Positions 62,652 to 64,000 of a DNA stretch of 64,000 nucleotides are shown here, piece after piece. This DNA comes from Bacteroidia bacterium (lineage in GTDB: Bacteria > Bacteroidota > Bacteroidia > B-17B0 > Aurantibacillaceae). Under the pieces are notes generated by a model, which saw nothing but the letters and a program-made list of their open reading frames with translations, searched no databases and was not told the origin of the DNA. Both the position numbers and the translations under genes were made by a program. The stretch lies in NCBI GenBank assembly GCA_026003255.1, contig BPGX01000002.1, positions 186,001-250,000 on the forward strand, written 5' to 3'. Positions within the stretch are counted from its first letter, which is position 1; each line of letters starts with the position of its first letter.

Positions 62652-62669
62652 AATAAAAAATAGAGAAAA

Positions 62670-62693
62670 GGAGCAGCGTATACACGCTACTCC
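62670..62693 (-). terminator. Attenuator-like hairpin between lanthipeptide precursor and lanM
   Basis: GGAGTAGCGT-GTAT-ACGCTGCTCC read on the minus strand, followed by TTTTCTCTATTTTTTA. It lies between the precursor stop and the lanM start and should lower lanM transcription relative to the precursor. The T tract is interrupted, so readthrough is expected. Confidence 0.6.
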
Positions 62694-62702
62694 CTCTAAC
62701 TT

Positions 62703-62945
62703 TTAATCTTCCAGACCAATAGCAAATTCACAATCTCCTGCAACTAATTTAAATCCTGAAGGGGATTCATCAGGATCTGCTTTTTGAATTTGTACAGTTG
62801 GTATATCAGGAAAGCAACAATGAACAGTAGTGCCATCGCATGGGCGGCCACTGCCAGTTCCGGTTGAACCCAATGCACCATTGTACCTTTCTACAAGAAA
62901 TTCAAGGTCTGATTTTTTCATTCTCATGATTTCTGTAAGTGCCAT
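62703..62945 (-). CDS. Candidate class II lanthipeptide precursor peptide
   Basis: 80 residues, directly upstream of lanM on the same strand. The N-terminal 22 residues (MALTEIMRMKKSDLEFLVER) are helical and charged like a leader. The rest has four Cys and several Thr/Ser: GSTGTGSGRPCDGTTVHCCF, then PTVQ, DESPSG and DCEFAIGLED. No classical double-Gly cleavage site is evident; Gly-Ala-Leu-Gly or Asn-Gly are possible. The cysteine placement allows up to four (methyl)lanthionine rings. The role is assigned by position and composition; the sequence family is unknown to me. Confidence 0.72.
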   Translation of the reverse strand: MALTEIMRMKKSDLEFLVERYNGALGSTGTGSGRPCDGTTVHCCFPDIPTVQIQKADPDESPSGFKLVAGDCEFAIGLED

Positions 62946-63064
62946 AATTTTAAAATTTAAGGTTATGCTTACTCTTTTTTTAGGATTTTCAGCGTCCTCC
63001 CTTTTTATTATTTATAATGCTCAATATTTAACGTAATTTTTTCATTTATATTGTAATTGTATAT

Positions 63065-63130
63065 GTATTGGCACTAACGGTTTGCGGCTATGCGCCGTTT
63101 TAATGGCGTATAGCCGCTGTTAAGCGAAGT
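63065..63130 (-). repeat. attC-like recombination site S6
   Basis: The shortest and cleanest site: GGCACTAACGGTTTGCGGCTATGCGCC-GTTTTAAT-GGCGTATAGCCGCTGTTAAGCG. The arms pair over 13 bp with one mismatch; the outer AAC/GTT boxes follow after a 5-base versus 1-base spacer. The left end matches the right end of S5 in reverse complement. Confidence 0.78.
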
Positions 63131-63143
63131 TACCTGAAACAAA

Positions 63144-63776
63144 TTATTCATTCTCCAATCTTAAAATTTCTTTTCTTATTTCTTCAATAACTTCAATATT
63201 ATGGATTTTTTTATTTTTACCTTCTGTTATTGAAATAATATAAAAAACTTTTCCACCATATTTTTGGGTAAACTTTTCATGAGTTTTCTTTTGCTGTTCT
63301 CTTTCGTTAATTATCTGAGTTATATATTCATAGCCCGCTGGTTTTATTTGGAGCCCAATATATTTATCCTTTATCTTAATAAAATAATCAACATTGTATC
63401 CTCTATCCCATTCATCTGGTGCAGGTTCGATTTTTATATTTAAAATATTTTGAAGCTGACCATAGATTGTTTGAATTTCAGATTGATAACCATCAAAGGT
63501 CCTATTAATTACAAGATTATAAATGAAGTTTATACAATCAGTTTCAGTTATATCCTCTATTTCAGCTTTGCATACATCCGTAACTTTAATAAATAAAGTT
63601 TTGCCAAGATATTAAAGATGTTCTCTCGGATATACATTTGAAAGGTAATAAGTTTCCCAATCTTCTTTTGTTTTAGGAGCACATTTTCTGATTAATTCTG
63701 CAACAGGGCCAACATTCTTCTTTTTAGTCAAGCCCCATCGCATATTCGCTTGATTTAATATCCATTCTTTTGGCAT
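63144..63776 (-). pseudogene. MjaI-family restriction endonuclease with an internal stop
   Basis: Not in the ORF track because it is broken. From the ATG at 63776 (MPKEWILNQANMRWGLTKKKNVGPVAELIRKCAPK) it reads to VYPREHL, then TAA, then continues in the same frame: YLGKTLFIKVTDVCKAEIEDITETDCINFIYNLVINRTFDGYQSEIQTIYGQLQ, IEPAPDEWDRGYNVDYFIKIKDKYIGLQIKP and EKFTQKYGGKVFYIIS. The C-terminal half has the PD-(D/E)xK-like core of the MjaI (CTAG-type) endonuclease family. Length 210 plus the stop, the family's usual size. One base change separates it from an intact gene. It overlaps the SNase gene by 22 bp. Confidence 0.82.
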
Positions 63777-64000
63777 AATTCTTTTTTCTCCAATCTTAAA
63801 AACTTTTCTTTATAGTCATAATTTTTGGTCTTTTCAGCAACTGCTAAACCGCTTTTTATTAAGTAAGAATTGATAAATATTTTATTTTTCAAATAAACAT
63901 AAGCTTCTACTGGTTCGGTAGTGCCATTATTGCATTTATCAAATTTTATGATAACTTCTTTTCTTAGAAGCTTTTCTTTTAAATAGTTCAAAGTATTTTC
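63755..64000 (-). CDS. Staphylococcal-nuclease-like (SNase) protein, N-terminus beyond the window
   Basis: The frame is open to the right edge, so the track TTG at 63991 is internal. The visible C-terminal part reads YLKEKLLRKEVIIKFD, EPVEAYVYLKNKIFINSYLIKSGLAVAEKTKN, KEKFLRLEKKE: the OB-fold and final helix of SNase/thermonuclease domains, including the conserved EAYVYL block. Its overlap with the MjaI-like gene suggests one transcript. The position of the catalytic Arg/Glu residues cannot be checked fully in this fragment. Confidence 0.7.
   Translation of the reverse strand, partial: ENTLNYLKEKLLRKEVIIKFDKCNNGTTEPVEAYVYLKNKIFINSYLIKSGLAVAEKTKNYDYKEKFLRLEKKELCQKNGY

Noticed and set aside
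1-64000. tRNA, rRNA, prophage or transposase genes
   Set aside because: No tRNA cloverleaf, rRNA segment, transposase, integrase or phage structural gene was recognised on either strand by reading.

Overview
The window is AT-rich bacterial chromosome from a member of the Bacteroidota, probably a Chitinophagales/Sphingobacteria-like lineage. Evidence: five secreted proteins carry C-terminal type IX secretion (T9SS) sorting domains; PorX, the T9SS response regulator, is present; many start codons sit just downstream of a TAnnTTTG -7 promoter element; Shine-Dalgarno sequences are weak. No tRNA, rRNA or CRISPR was seen.

Layout. 1-12 kb: end of yidC, a T9SS metalloprotease split in an A10 tract, an acyltransferase, a SprT-like protein, an AIM24-family protein, unknown exported proteins, a methyltransferase and a class III aminotransferase. 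12-19.6 kb: a porin, then heme genes (hemA, a hemC-hemD fusion, hemJ) with an Omp28-like lipoprotein and purC. 19.6-22.9 kb (minus strand): a complete HvfABC/bufferin-type RiPP metallophore operon: a precursor with six EGKCG motifs, an ECF sigma factor, a zinc-binding anti-sigma, a DUF692 (MNIO) enzyme, a DUF2063 partner and DoxX. 22.9-28.6 kb: a nine-gene minus-strand operon with two thioredoxins, a peroxiredoxin-like protein, an AhpD-like protein, DinB, NRDE and others. 28.6-31.6 kb: a mercury-resistance operon (ArsR, MerTP, Cys/His lipoprotein, MerA). These three operons share a 35-bp promoter signature (TTGTCAGGAAAAA-N10-CAWCTATATATT on the minus strand) with identical spacing, so they look like one metal/thiol-stress regulon run by the resident ECF sigma factor.

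32-51.5 kb is mostly core genome: phaJ/phaB-like genes, a frameshifted glycosyltransferase, ferredoxins, a large secreted beta-propeller protein, porX, tsaE, a pappalysin-like protease, an RsmB-type methyltransferase, a glycosyltransferase, a TatD-like protein and RNase R. Three families of dispersed intergenic repeats lie in the gaps.

51.8-64 kb is an accessory island whose genes all lie on the minus strand. It is divided by six attC-like imperfect palindromes. The outer arms of neighbouring sites are complementary across each interval, as expected for integron gene cassettes. The cassettes carry: a decayed acetolactate decarboxylase; an unknown protein; a membrane protein/AHSA1/ArsR operon with a decayed DUF4287 gene; Crp plus DJ-1/PfpI; a TauD-like dioxygenase plus a GRDP-like protein with a Cys/His tail; a complete class II lanthipeptide cluster (precursor, LanM, peptidase-like protein) of about 4.5 kb; and a nuclease pair (SNase plus an MjaI-type endonuclease interrupted by a stop). 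No integrase is visible; it may lie right of the window.
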